DNA of 63,132 bases from Desulfofustis glycolicus DSM 9705 (GCF_900130015.1 NZ_FQXS01000025.1:1-63132); one strand, 5' to 3'. Shown: positions 1-9,638, numbered from the stretch's first letter. Numbers and translations are program-made. Notes: a model not told the origin generated them from the sequence alone.

Positions 1-214
1 ACGCCTTGATATCAATCGGTTGCTCTTCTTTCTTGCCGGTATCGAAAACATCGGCGGCATGTTCGCTCAACTGCTTTTTCCACTGGGTAATTTGGTTCGG
101 GTGAACCTCGAACTGTTGTGCCAGCTCAGCAAGAGTCTTGTCTCCGGCGAGAGCTGCCAATGCCACTTTTGCCTTGAAGGCCCCGGAATGTTTTCTTCGT
201 CTTTTCTTTGCCAT
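1..214 (-). CDS. IS3-family transposase OrfA, N-terminal part
   Basis: Reading from an ATG at 214 toward the window edge gives [15 protein letters not shown] followed by [21 protein letters not shown], 71 residues without a stop. This is the helix-turn-helix N-terminus of IS3/IS911-type OrfA, which recognises the IS ends. OrfB, the DDE catalytic part normally made by a -1 frameshift, would lie to the left of the window. The basic N-terminus and the [13 protein letters not shown] recognition helix are seen directly; the family assignment follows from them. Confidence 0.85.
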   Translation of the reverse strand, partial: MAKKRRRKHSGAFKAKVALAALAGDKTLAELAQQFEVHPNQITQWKKQLSEHAADVFDTGKKEEQPIDIKA

Positions 215-305
215 GTTTCTGCTCCATTGTTATAGCCATTTGGCCAGTCAAAATGGTAGCAGATCTTCCACTTAACGGCTTGTCCAAATTTCCGGGGCCA
301 CCTCT
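1..305 (-). mobile_element. IS3-family insertion sequence, left end (partial)
   Basis: The window begins inside an insertion sequence whose left end points right. On the minus strand the end reads GAGGTGGCCCCGGAAATTTG at about 284-304, followed by about 70 bp of leader and then the orfA start. This end type and the orfA product fit the IS3 family. The exact terminal base (about 303-308) cannot be fixed because the other end and the target duplication are outside the window. The element interrupts the RTX gene at 272-3196. Confidence 0.8.
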
Positions 306-3196
306 TCATCACCATTTAGATTATCCGCTCCCTCGCCCCCCATAATGGTATCGTTCCCGCGCTCTCCAAACACAACATCGTTACCGGTCCCAGCATCGAC
401 AATATCATTCCCGCCACCGGCAAAGATCCAGTCATCACCCGCACCGGCATCAATGATATCATTTCCGTGATCAGCGGGGTCACCCCAGGACCAGGTAATA
501 CCACCGCCATACGTACGCCGGTAAATGGTTACGTCGCCCGGTTCAATCTCCCGGGTCACCTCCCAGGGATCGAGCGCATACCACCAGCCCATGTGAGCAT
601 CACCTTCTATCGTGTCGTTGCCTGCACCACCATAGATTGTATCGTTGCCGATACCGCCGGCAAGGATATCGTCGCCATGCCAGCCGTACAGGGTGTCGTC
701 TCCTTCCTGCCCGCTCAGCAGGTCACCTCTTGCACCGGTACCCGTCCCATCGGCATAGGCCTCGTGTATCTCTTCGACGCTCATCCTGACGTCGGCATAG
801 AGGATATCGTTGCCGGTGTCGCCAAACACCGCATCGCTTCCCTCGCCGCCGATGAGGATGCCCCATCCTCCGCCTTTCTCGATCCAGTCGTCACCCGCGC
901 CGCCGTCGACGATGTCATTTCCGCCGCGATAGGCGTACAACCAGTCGACACCACCATAGCCATAGAGTTCATCATTGTCCGGGGTATCGTAGAGGGTGTC
1001 TTCCTTATCAGGGGCCGGTGCTTCGTAATCAAGGATATAGTTCCCCCAATCATCCCAGTCATAATAGGGGTCGCCATCATCGTTATGAAACACCTTCCAC
1101 TCATAATCCCCCACAGCGGTATAACTGCCTGGTTCCGGGGCCTCTGGCTCCCCTTCAGGCTCCTGCAGCGTTATCCCGAACCGTCCGTCCTCCCAGTTCT
1201 CGATAATAGCGGTTTTATTGCTGCTCAGTTCGATGGTAAATCGCCCGCCGCCGGTCGTTCCTTCAAGCCCGGTTCCCTCGTGACGGTAGCGGCCCTCGGC
1301 AATCTGCTCCCAGACACCACCTAATATCGTGCCATCATCAAGTCGAATGATGCCGTCATTATCTTCATCGGAGATATAGTCGGTCTCACCAATCGCCGCC
1401 GCTGCCGCACCGACGATATAGATATCGAGACCACTGCCGCCATGCAGATGGTTTACTCCGCCGCCACCGCTCAGCGTGTCCTTATCATCTTCTCCATAGA
1501 TGGTATCATCGCCCAGTCCGCCATTAAGGATGTCGCCCCCAGCCCCGCCATAGATGGTATCGTCGCCGGCGGATCCGGTGATCGTGTCGACCTTATCGCC
1601 CCCTTCAATATGCTTGGTGCCGATGAGTGTTGTGCCGGACAGGTCGATGGTATCATTGAGGTCGGTACCGGCGATGATATCCTCCCCGCCACCACCGTTG
1701 ATAAATTCAACCGTCTTCTCCCCGAAAAACTCATGGAGTCGGATGGTATCGTTACCGGCGCTTCCTTGGATGGTGTCCTCGTCGTCGCCACCGATAAAAA
1801 TATCGTAGTCTTCATCTTCACCCATGATAAAGAAGATATCGTTTCCCGAGCCACCATACAGCGTGTCCTGGCCTTTGCCGCCTTCAAGATAATCGTTACC
1901 GCCATGGCCATAGATCGTATCGTTGCCGCCCATGCCGTACAGATGATCATCGAATTTGTCGCCACGACCTGGAATGTTGGTGCCCTCGATACTACTATCA
2001 TCGCCTTCACTGCCGAAAATTATACTCCTTCTTGGAGCAGGAAGACCAGGCTGTTGTTCAAGAGTGAAAGGAATCCCCAGATCTTGAAAATAATCAATGG
2101 CTTCAAGAGGATGGATGCTGTAGTAGAGGAAGGCGGCTCGGTCTTCGAGATATTTTTCTGACCGGCCGTCTGGGTTTGCTGGTGAACCCGCCCTTTCTTC
2201 ATGGAAAGGAGTCAGATTTAGCAGGGCGGCTATTGTGTCTGTGTCACCACTTAAAGCGGCACTAGTGAGAGAAGGTAGGGAACTATTAATGTAGTTTTTC
2301 AGATTGCTGCTTGTACCTTCAAAATCCAGAGTGAAATCATCGACCAAATTTTTCAGCAGTTGAATTGTTGCCTCCCTATTTGCCCAGAAAAAAGATGTTA
2401 AATCTGATCCATTATTTGTGGAGGAAGAATTTTTTATTACAAGTCTATCCTCATTCCCTCGGTACTCCAATCTGAGCATCTTGCTCTCATCCCCACCCAC
2501 CTGATCATTCCATAACCTCACTGTCCATTGAGCTGAATCCTTCAATGTATGCTCGGTCTCCGTCTCATTACCTTGAGTATCCAAATGCTTAACAGTAACT
2601 ACTCTATCTTGCCAATACTGTTCTAAAGCAAGTTCCAAATTATTTACATTTAACTCAAGATGATCATCATCACTATTGTATCTGGCAGTATACTCGGTGC
2701 CGAATACATGATCCCAGCCTTCATGGAAAAGGGCAGTGGCTCCGTTGCCAAAAAAATACCCTAGTGTATTTCCTCCTGCTGCTAACGCAATCAATGCAGG
2801 TGAAAACTCTGGTAATATTACACTTCCACCTACACCTAAAGCCTGCACAGCTTTAGCTGTAAAATAGCTTACAATGGCACCAAAATTTTCAGCAAAAATA
2901 ACCTCATATACGGAATTGCGGGGTTGCCCTTCTTCATACCCGCTCAAATCAAGAGTCGTAGAAGCAAGAACTCCTTCTGCGACTATTACAAAAACACCCA
3001 GATTTGGTGCGCCAGCTGCAGTGGTTGCCACACCATTGAACCAATTTGTAAAATCAATTATCAAATCCGGAGTATCTGTTGACAACGTAGCTAGAATAGT
3101 ATCTTTGGATGTCTGATCCACACCCATCTCATCAAGCTTTTCTCCGACTTTTTGTCGAAATGCTACCCAAAGATCATTGCTATTTTTAGCTTCCAT
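272..3196 (-). CDS. RTX-type calcium-binding repeat protein, 3' end replaced by IS sequence
   Basis: 974 residues. The first ~390 have no recognised domain: weakly hydrophobic Ala/Gly-rich stretches around residues 70-160, no signal peptide. From about residue 400 to 640 and again from 730 to the end there are nonapeptide repeats of the GGxGxDxL type (GGNDTIYG, GAGDDWIFA, GERGNDTIMG), which in this family fold into Ca2+-bound parallel beta rolls in proteins exported by type I secretion. The frame leaves the repeats and enters IS DNA: the last residues (EVAPEIWTSR) and the TAA come from the IS3 end. The native C-terminus, where the type I secretion signal normally lies, is therefore missing. 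The ATG at 3196 has a GGGTGGAG ribosome site. No ABC exporter or membrane-fusion gene is nearby. Probably an inactive or unsecreted remnant. Confidence 0.85.
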   Translation of the reverse strand: MEAKNSNDLWVAFRQKVGEKLDEMGVDQTSKDTILATLSTDTPDLIIDFTNWFNGVATTAAGAPNLGVFVIVAEGVLASTTLDLSGYEEGQPRNSVYEVIFAENFGAIVSYFTAKAVQALGVGGSVILPEFSPALIALAAGGNTLGYFFGNGATALFHEGWDHVFGTEYTARYNSDDDHLELNVNNLELALEQYWQDRVVTVKHLDTQGNETETEHTLKDSAQWTVRLWNDQVGGDESKMLRLEYRGNEDRLVIKNSSSTNNGSDLTSFFWANREATIQLLKNLVDDFTLDFEGTSSNLKNYINSSLPSLTSAALSGDTDTIAALLNLTPFHEERAGSPANPDGRSEKYLEDRAAFLYYSIHPLEAIDYFQDLGIPFTLEQQPGLPAPRRSIIFGSEGDDSSIEGTNIPGRGDKFDDHLYGMGGNDTIYGHGGNDYLEGGKGQDTLYGGSGNDIFFIMGEDEDYDIFIGGDDEDTIQGSAGNDTIRLHEFFGEKTVEFINGGGGEDIIAGTDLNDTIDLSGTTLIGTKHIEGGDKVDTITGSAGDDTIYGGAGGDILNGGLGDDTIYGEDDKDTLSGGGGVNHLHGGSGLDIYIVGAAAAAIGETDYISDEDNDGIIRLDDGTILGGVWEQIAEGRYRHEGTGLEGTTGGGRFTIELSSNKTAIIENWEDGRFGITLQEPEGEPEAPEPGSYTAVGDYEWKVFHNDDGDPYYDWDDWGNYILDYEAPAPDKEDTLYDTPDNDELYGYGGVDWLYAYRGGNDIVDGGAGDDWIEKGGGWGILIGGEGSDAVFGDTGNDILYADVRMSVEEIHEAYADGTGTGARGDLLSGQEGDDTLYGWHGDDILAGGIGNDTIYGGAGNDTIEGDAHMGWWYALDPWEVTREIEPGDVTIYRRTYGGGITWSWGDPADHGNDIIDAGAGDDWIFAGGGNDIVDAGTGNDVVFGERGNDTIMGGEGADNLNGDEEVAPEIWTSR

Positions 3197-3229
3197 TTAA
3201 CTCCACCCTTTATGAGATTATTCTAAAAA

Positions 3230-4594
3230 TCAGCGCCACTCATATCCATGAACAGTTTTTGTCCAATATTTTTCTTCCAAAACATCCGTCATCCCCATCA
3301 ACCGCAATTCATATGGAAATAAATTCCGTAAAACCATCTTTCTTGCGTCTCTTGGTGATATTGATTCTCCCTGGAATTCTCTCATATCTTCTTCCCCAGG
3401 TAACGGATCACCACATTTCTTTTCTGTTATGAAGTTGGTGAATCTGGCAATGTCAGAATTAATGGCAATTTCATAGAACATCTTCGCCGTTTGTTTATTC
3501 TGCATCTGATCCCATGAAGGAGGGCTATTTCCCCTGCCGTCAACAAACTCTCTCCTGGCATCGCGCAGGTAACCAAGATATTTATCACTACAGTCAAAAT
3601 GACGTGCCCATATTCGGGCATCAAAAACATTGACAAGGGTCATTATCAATCCCATCTGCCGCATGGCATCGACTTTTGGTTTTTTTTGAATGAAAGCTGT
3701 TACTTTATTTGATTGTTGCCACTTATCCGGCAAATCGCGGAGCCAAACTGCCAACTTTTCATCCCTGGCTGTCAACTCCGGCATCTGTGCATAGAAACGT
3801 CTCGAGTTTTTATACATTTTCGTATAGCTACGAGGGGCGTTATAGGCATAGTACTGTGCCTCTCCAGCAAAATTCCTCAAATAATGGAACTCCTCTATTT
3901 TCGGATCGGCAAAGTGTTTAGTTGCCATCGTTTCCAAGCAAAACCAGACAAGATCCATATATTTGTTTTTTTTGGGCAACAGTGGAGTTTTGCCAAGCAA
4001 AGCATCTTCATCCGTTACAATCTCGCCATTTATGCCCTTGAACTGTTCGTACCCCAGTTCTCTATCGCTGAATATATTATGAGGTAGTTCGTTGTTTTTT
4101 GAGTAGATATAGACAAACCACAAGTCCGCCCAAACACCTTTTTCTCCATCTTCTTCAGGAAGCTTGCTGACTCCCAAGTTATATATAGTTCTTTGCAAAA
4201 GGTTGAGAGGAACCAAGATGTTAAATCTATCTGGATGGCCAAAAAAAACACTGGCCAACTTCCTGTGGAAAAAAACTACCTGCCCGGCAACAAAATATTC
4301 TTTGGCTTCAAGATTGGCGTTATCCGCTCCAATCCATTCAGAGCGCTGTCGAAGATACAGCGACGAGTTAAAGGCTATGAGAATAATTACTATAAGAAAA
4401 AGAATCCTCCTATGTCTTTGCCATTTAAAGCGAAATCCTTCCAAAGAATCTCCGGCTTTCTTCATTTTACTTATCTTGCGAAAATGGTTCAATCCTGCCA
4501 CTAAAACATATGGAACAACAAAGTAGAAAAAGAGAAGCGCTATGGTGCAGAGGAGAAAAAATAACCCTCCAAACAAATGAAGAGAAAATTGCAT
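3230..4594 (-). CDS. Unknown membrane-anchored protein, 454 aa
   Basis: Not recognised as a known family. There are two membrane segments at the N-terminus (about residues 7-32 and 63-80) joined by a basic cytoplasmic loop (KISKMKKAGD, FKWQRHRR), followed by ~370 mostly polar residues rich in aromatic and charged amino acids, with no visible catalytic motif. The gene ends 33 bp before the RTX start and reads the same way, so the two are probably co-transcribed. It could be an accessory or immunity-like partner of the RTX protein, but only the position suggests that. GC content is lower than in the metabolic genes further right, consistent with an acquired region. Confidence 0.6.
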   Translation of the reverse strand: MQFSLHLFGGLFFLLCTIALLFFYFVVPYVLVAGLNHFRKISKMKKAGDSLEGFRFKWQRHRRILFLIVIILIAFNSSLYLRQRSEWIGADNANLEAKEYFVAGQVVFFHRKLASVFFGHPDRFNILVPLNLLQRTIYNLGVSKLPEEDGEKGVWADLWFVYIYSKNNELPHNIFSDRELGYEQFKGINGEIVTDEDALLGKTPLLPKKNKYMDLVWFCLETMATKHFADPKIEEFHYLRNFAGEAQYYAYNAPRSYTKMYKNSRRFYAQMPELTARDEKLAVWLRDLPDKWQQSNKVTAFIQKKPKVDAMRQMGLIMTLVNVFDARIWARHFDCSDKYLGYLRDARREFVDGRGNSPPSWDQMQNKQTAKMFYEIAINSDIARFTNFITEKKCGDPLPGEEDMREFQGESISPRDARKMVLRNLFPYELRLMGMTDVLEEKYWTKTVHGYEWR

Positions 4595-5165
4595 AATTAC
4601 CTATTTTGATTTAATATTTAAAATACGAGCTCCGAATAACGGCCATGTCGTGCAATGTTTTCACTTGCTCCTAGTCCCGCACCTTTGACAAAACCCACGG
4701 TTAATGAGGTCAGAAGAAAACTTCATCCAGGGTTAATGGGATTCCACTTTGTGGTAACAGTCATATATTTGCCTGCGATTCCCGTTCACTTTCTCCTGAA
4801 ACGGCACCTGGATTTTTAAGGCAGTCATATATGCCCGACTCTTCGTTCGTCTTCCGACGCTGGGAAACTTCATTTTGCCTACCATACAAAAGAACACCCG
4901 GTCAACAGCAAAAAACCACATGATTCCGGTATGTCGAACACCATCTGGCCATCTTCCCTTACCAGTAAAGGCTTTGCTCCATTTTTTATTATTATCCGCT
5001 CACCAAAAAAAAATTCTATTTGGTTTCAGTTCGTTATATGGAGATTCGAGGTCTGCCCCCTCCTTTTCCGCCGCAATCCCTTACTGCGCTTGCCGGAAAA
5101 TTGTAAATACTGCTATATATTGATAGGTGACTGGTCTCTGCCAGACATATTTATTCACTGGCTGA
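4595..5165. other. 571-bp AT-rich gap without a recognisable gene
   Basis: Short open frames here have no start context or recognisable product. Two copies of CAGTCATATAT lie about 65 bp apart (4757 and 4822). The AT-rich stretch next to 4594 probably carries the promoter of the unknown membrane gene. Nothing else could be assigned. Confidence 0.4.
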
Positions 5166-6983
5166 TCAGCATCGGTGCTTTCCCGTTTTCGTTCCTGCTT
5201 CCCTCGTTTCCGGGAACAAAATCACTCCCATTTTCATCAGCCACATGACGGTTAATACCACCCTGGTTTTTTGGACCGGTTGCAATTTATGAACAAGTTC
5301 GCCAACTGAAATGCTCTTTTGTGTTTCGAGTTTTTCAAGTATCTGTCCGATGGTCCGATCATCGCACATGACCGGGCGGGCAAAACTGAACAGAGGGTGT
5401 GAACAACGTGTCGACCATTCTTTTCGTGCCTCGCTCTTTCGTATTTCCACAGATGTATCAGGGGTTAAGGTCAATGTCGGGTAATGGGAAAACAGGGCAA
5501 GGGGATCAGGACGCGAGGGATTCTGTGAGATATAGTTGGTCTTGTCGAAGGAGGTTGCATTGACGGGCATGCATGAACTGCTGTTGGCGGTAGGTACGGT
5601 CGGTCTCTGCAGGCGTTGATTGTTGCCCTGCCTGATATGGCCAAGCTCGTGCCACAGGTCTTGATAGTGTCGAACGATATGGCGCCAGTCGAAATTCTGG
5701 GCCACGTGCTGCGCCCCTGCCCGGCCCATCTTCTCTCTCAGGTCGGCGGACTCAACCAGGATCAGAAGTTTTTCCGTCAACGCATCGATATCCACCGCCA
5801 CGGTCTGCTACAAATAACCGATATAGCGATCATAATTGAGCGATCGGTTGGCGTATGCCTGGGCGATATGCTCAGCGCACCCCGACGGCGGCTGTGCTGT
5901 GGGGATGCGAAAGCCGTCCTGACCGTCTTTGACGGTTTCCCGATACCCGTTCCAATCGGTAACTACCACCGGAAGGGTTGCCGCCATCGCCTCGAGCGGC
6001 GTGATGCCGAAGGTTTCCTGAATATTGTCGGACAACGAGCAAAAGATATCGGCCGTATACCAGACATACTCGCGTACCAGCTTTAGCCGGCCGTCGAGAA
6101 GGGTAAGGGTAACTGAAGGACAGAATCGTTCGGCACCGTCAACAAAGGTTTGACGGATCGAGTCGTTGGCAAACCATCCGGCCAAAATGAGATGAATGTT
6201 CTTTGTCGAACGACGAGCGACCTCCTCCAGGGCCAGATACATCGGCAACGGATGCGCCTTGGCATGGAACGCGAGCCGGCCGACGAACAGAACCCGGACC
6301 TCCTCTTCGTTTCTCGATGACAGCAACTCATCAAACGCCGTGATGCCGGTCGCAGGCAATCCCTTCTTATATTCCTCTCTTCTCCGGTCGAACTGCCGGC
6401 AATCCACCCCCAGCGGAATGACCGGGAGCTGACCACGAAAGCAAACGCTGGAGCCAAAACGCTGCTGCAGATCCGCAGCGTATCCTTGGAAGAAATGCTC
6501 CACCATTTTCTTCACCGCGTGTGACGTGCAAATGACTGCATCCCATGGTTCCAGCGGCGCGACAATCAACTCTGCCAGCGCATCCATGATGGCAAGCGAT
6601 GCCGTCGTGTGGGTGATGCCGCATAAACTGTAGGCGGCAGACTGAACACCCCGCCGCCCCCACGCCAGCGGAGCGAGTGCCGGCGAAGGATAAAAGAGGC
6701 AACCGATTTTGCTCAATGATACATGGTCGCTGCTGGAAACATATTGGGTCGGCAACGGTGGCCGCAAAACCTCAGTGAGGGTATCCTGCCGAAAGAAAGC
6801 CAGCTGTTGGCGGAACCTGTCGTAACAAGTGGCATCGTGACTGCAGCATACCAGCCGGTCGATATCGGCAAAACCGGCAAAACCACGCAGGAAGGCTTCC
6901 CCCGCCGCCTGGCGGCCCATGAGCTTGCTGCCGGAGGTGTCATACCCGTCAGGGACGTAGAACAACGCTGCGTTATCGGTCAT
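5166..6983 (-). pseudogene. Family 4 glycosyltransferase interrupted by an in-frame TAG
   Basis: The first part (391 residues from ATG 6983) is a GT-B glycosyltransferase. It has LFVGRLAFHAKAHP (start of the donor domain) and ETFGITPLEAMAATLPVVV, whose E-x7-E pattern binds the nucleotide-sugar. A TAG at 5808-5810 stops it just before the last helices. The same frame then continues without interruption (QTVAVDIDALTEKLLIL... NFDWRHIVRHYQDLW), which is the normal GT4 C-terminus, plus a ~140-residue tail with a winged-helix-like stretch (DDRTIGQILEKL). The codon before and the CAG after the TAG suggest a single CAG-to-TAG change (Gln to stop). The start overlaps the stop of the upstream transposase gene by 4 bp (ATGA). 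Readthrough or recoding is possible but unsupported. Confidence 0.8.
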
Positions 6984-7633
6984 TGGCTATCAAACAAGTA
7001 TGAGAAGTCGGAGACAAACGACTCATCCCCGAAAAGGTAACAACCATTGGTAAACCTGGTGATCTGTTGCTCCAGCTTTGGGGCCAAAGCGTCTCGAAAA
7101 AGATCGCCATAGGTTTTCTGCCGCGTGTCATCCGTGGTCCCGAGATGCCGATAATCAGGATGCGGCACAATGACATTCGAGCGTTCACCGCATCTGTTGG
7201 CACGATAGCTGGTCCACCGGTATTCTGCCGGATCGGTGACCAGGCCGTTACGGAGGGGGTTGCTTTCTATATACCTCTGACAGAGCAGGACATGGTTTCC
7301 ACCCTGCACCAGGCAGGAGCGAAACCGGCTTTCCCAAAGCGGTCCCTGCCGCCGATAAGTGCTGTTGACATGATTGGTATATCGCTGCCCGACCTGTTTC
7401 ATCATGGTTGAGGGGCTGGTCTTCGCCAACGGGGTAAACAAGAGATGAACATGGGTCGGCAGCAGTGCATAGGCGTGAATCAGGCACCCGGATGGAAGAG
7501 CATATTCTTTGAGCAAATCGAGATAGAGGAGATAATCGTCAGCGGCCCAGAAGCACGGCTGCCGCAAGCGCCCCCGATGAATAACATGGACGGTTATCCC
7601 CGGTATGATCACACGAATGCGGCGCGGCATCAC
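6980..7633 (-). CDS. REP-associated tyrosine transposase (RAYT, IS200-like Y1/HUH nuclease)
   Basis: 217 residues with the hallmarks of Y1-type HUH nucleases: the metal-binding His-x-His in LLPTHVHLLFTP, and RYIESNPLRNGLV, the conserved RAYT stretch around the catalytic tyrosine region. Length and N-terminus (MMPRRIRVIIPGITVHVIHRG) match single-copy RAYTs, which cut single-stranded DNA at REP hairpins and are usually domesticated rather than carried in an IS. No REP-like hairpin borders the gene itself, but several palindromic repeats are scattered in the window. The stop codon overlaps the glycosyltransferase ATG, an unusual arrangement for a transposase. Confidence 0.85.
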   Translation of the reverse strand: MMPRRIRVIIPGITVHVIHRGRLRQPCFWAADDYLLYLDLLKEYALPSGCLIHAYALLPTHVHLLFTPLAKTSPSTMMKQVGQRYTNHVNSTYRRQGPLWESRFRSCLVQGGNHVLLCQRYIESNPLRNGLVTDPAEYRWTSYRANRCGERSNVIVPHPDYRHLGTTDDTRQKTYGDLFRDALAPKLEQQITRFTNGCYLFGDESFVSDFSYLFDSQ

Positions 7634-7834
7634 TCTTCCCCTCGGTGCAACTGAATGTGATTACTTGACCTCAAAAAGTATTCAGCTTACCAAGAGGATC
7701 TGACAATTTTCTGACAGACCACCTCACTCTCTCGTTTTTCCTGAAAAAAGATACGGATTTTGAAAAGAAGTTCTGTGGCGGGACGTTCCGAAGCGAAATG
7801 AGACGTTGTTAGGGATCGATGATAATTGGCGTAT

Positions 7835-7969
7835 TCATCTCCACCAGTTGCCAGATCGCTTCCGTTCACCTTTCCGAACCGGCACGATATCGACACCCGG
7901 CTCGGCGTGAAGGCCAACCGACCACAACAACACATGAAGTAGGACAAGAATGTATCTCACGATCTTCAT
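7835..7969 (-). CDS. Possible small exported peptide (44 aa)
   Basis: From the ATG at 7969 the frame gives a basic start (MKIVRY), a hydrophobic stretch ILVLLHVLLWSVG and a possible signal-peptidase site (LHA), then a short basic tail ending in KRSGNWWR. It could be a genuine small secreted peptide or the remains of a longer exported protein. No clear ribosome site and no family match by eye. The rest of the 7634-8066 gap shows nothing recognisable. Confidence 0.25.
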   Translation of the reverse strand: MKIVRYILVLLHVLLWSVGLHAEPGVDIVPVRKGERKRSGNWWR

Positions 7970-8066
7970 TTGCTGCAGCGATTTGTTGGAGCGTGGCAGA
8001 CGGAAGGGCACCTCATCCCTTGCTGCCTCGAAGGTATCACCAGCGCACCAGCAGTGATTGCGATTG

Positions 8067-8924
8067 TCAAATACCAGTTTTTCTTTGCTCTGCCAGGAAC
8101 TGTTCAATAAGAAACCGGGCAATGCTGATCCGCGGCGGCAGCCGGGGCAGCCGATCGGCGGTGAACCAGGCGGCGTCCTCGAGTTCGTCCCGATTCACCC
8201 GGATCTCGCCGCGCAGATAGCGGCAGGTGAAGCCGACCATCAGGGAGTAGGGAAACGGCCAGGGCTGACTGGCGACATAGGTGATGCCGTTCACTTCGAT
8301 GCCCACCTCTTCACCAATTTCCCGGGCGACTGCCCCCTCAAGGGTCTCCCCCGGTTCGACGAATCCGGCCAGGGTGCTGTACATGCCGGCGGGGAACCGA
8401 GGTGCCCTGCCAAGCAGAATCGCATCATCGCGGATAACGGCCATGATCACCGCCGGCGCCAATCGGGGGTAAGCCGTTGCCGCGCAGGCGCTGCAGACTT
8501 TTACCGCCTCCCCGCTCTTTTCGGTGAGCCGCGTGCCGCAACTCCCGCAAAATACATGACTCCGGTGCCAGGTCAGGATCTGATCGGCACGTCCGGCGAT
8601 CAACCATAACTCGTTGCCGAGCAGATCGGCCGCCTGGCGTAGACCGATCGGCTCCAAGCCATATTGCTGACACGCACAATCTCCGGCACAATCAACGACG
8701 ATGCAATCGGATTGGCGATAGGTGCCAATACGCCGCGCATAGCCGGTACATGCTTCAGGGATCGGTAGGTTCTCGCCATACGGGATGACTGGCTGTCCCG
8801 CAGCGTTTCTGGCCAGCAAAAGCTGCGAGTTGCTGAAAACAAACCAGTATACCGGCCCGTGATCCGCCGGCACGGGTCCGAAGTACGGCATAAAAGGATC
8901 TTGCAGATTCCAAGGAGATGGCAT
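8067..8924 (-). CDS. nudC: NAD(+)/NADH diphosphatase NudC
   Basis: 285 residues, the usual length. In order: an N-terminal domain, a zinc ribbon with two CxxC pairs (CGSCG and CSAC, followed by AYPRLAP), and the Nudix box GFVEPGETLEGAVAREIGEEVGI (GX5EX7REUXEEXGU). The SQPWPFPYSLM signature separates NADH pyrophosphatases from other Nudix enzymes. NudC splits NAD(H) into NMN(H) and AMP and also removes NAD caps from RNA. It stands alone here. Confidence 0.93.
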   Translation of the reverse strand: MPSPWNLQDPFMPYFGPVPADHGPVYWFVFSNSQLLLARNAAGQPVIPYGENLPIPEACTGYARRIGTYRQSDCIVVDCAGDCACQQYGLEPIGLRQAADLLGNELWLIAGRADQILTWHRSHVFCGSCGTRLTEKSGEAVKVCSACAATAYPRLAPAVIMAVIRDDAILLGRAPRFPAGMYSTLAGFVEPGETLEGAVAREIGEEVGIEVNGITYVASQPWPFPYSLMVGFTCRYLRGEIRVNRDELEDAAWFTADRLPRLPPRISIARFLIEQFLAEQRKTGI

Positions 8925-9003
8925 GAGCTTTTTAATCAGCGGCGTGCGCTGCTCGTTTCCTCTTTGTTTTGATGACTATCCATACCCGGGCGGGCCTTCG
9001 TCC

Positions 9004-9342
9004 TCACTCTTCCTCGTCGGCAACCAATCTGGCCCAACCGATCGCCCAATCACCGAGGGGATGCAAATGACGGAACAACGCAGAGCCGCTCTCCGTCAAT
9101 TGATAGCCGTCCAGCGTTCGTTCAACCAGGCGGGCCTCACGCAAATCCTTGAGGCGTCGGTTCAGGATCGAAGGGGAAATCGTTTCACAGGCAGCCTGCA
9201 GACCCCTGAACGTAGCAGGTCCGCTGCTGAGATTCCAGATAATGCCCATGGCCCACCTCCTGCCCAGCAAATCGAAAGCTGCCATGATCGGGGCTCCCGA
9301 TTGGGAGCCCCGCACCGGTTTACCCGGCCGTGGAATTGCCAT
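9004..9342 (-). CDS. HxlR-family winged-helix regulator
   Basis: 112 residues, the usual size. The pattern LLGRRWAMGIIWNLSSGPATFRGL, then ISPSILNRRLKDLREARLV with a following wing (TLDGYQLTESG), is the HxlR winged-helix fold; LGDWA near the end is also typical. The family-typical N-terminal cysteine sensor is absent, so the signal is unclear. It lies 89 bp downstream of the tautomerase gene on the same strand. A 12-bp palindrome at 9743-9754 upstream of both is a candidate operator. Confidence 0.88.
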   Translation of the reverse strand: MAIPRPGKPVRGSQSGAPIMAAFDLLGRRWAMGIIWNLSSGPATFRGLQAACETISPSILNRRLKDLREARLVERTLDGYQLTESGSALFRHLHPLGDWAIGWARLVADEEE

Positions 9343-9431
9343 TTCTCTGTCCTCCGGCAGTCAACTATTGATCGTGCAACGCTACGATAAAAATAGCGCT
9401 CCGGCAGGAAAAATGAAAGGGCATTTCCGCG

Positions 9432-9638
9432 CTATAATGCTCCGCTTCCCCTCAATTCGGCCAACGTCTTTCCAGCCACGCCGATGTTGTCGTTCGGCAA
9501 TTCATTGATCAACACGGTGAAAGCTTGTGCAGGCAGCTTGGTAATGTCGATGGCGACCGAGGTCAAACGACGGATGAGTTCTTCTCTCTGCTTTGTCGAG
9601 GTCTGACCCTCGCCAAGTGCCACTGAAATGATAGGCAT
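9432..9638 (-). CDS. 4-oxalocrotonate tautomerase family protein
   Basis: The start is the ATG at 9638, because it has a GGAG ribosome site and is followed directly by Pro (MPIISVALGEG). In this family Pro1 is the catalytic base after removal of Met. 68 residues, the normal subunit length, with the typical TSTKQREELIRRLT helix and AFTVLINELPNDNIGVAGKT ending. These hexameric enzymes tautomerise keto/enol acids; the physiological substrate cannot be told from sequence. The HxlR gene follows, suggesting local control. Confidence 0.9.
   Translation of the reverse strand: MPIISVALGEGQTSTKQREELIRRLTSVAIDITKLPAQAFTVLINELPNDNIGVAGKTLAELRGSGAL

Noticed and set aside
467-1324. 285-residue open frame opposite the RTX gene
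   Set aside because: Produced by the regular GC-rich repeat codons of the RTX gene on the other strand; hydrophobic pseudo-repeats and no start signal.
5808-5810. Pyrrolysine insertion at the glycosyltransferase TAG
   Set aside because: No pyl genes in the window; the residue is not in a methylamine-type enzyme, and a one-base Gln-to-stop change is simpler.
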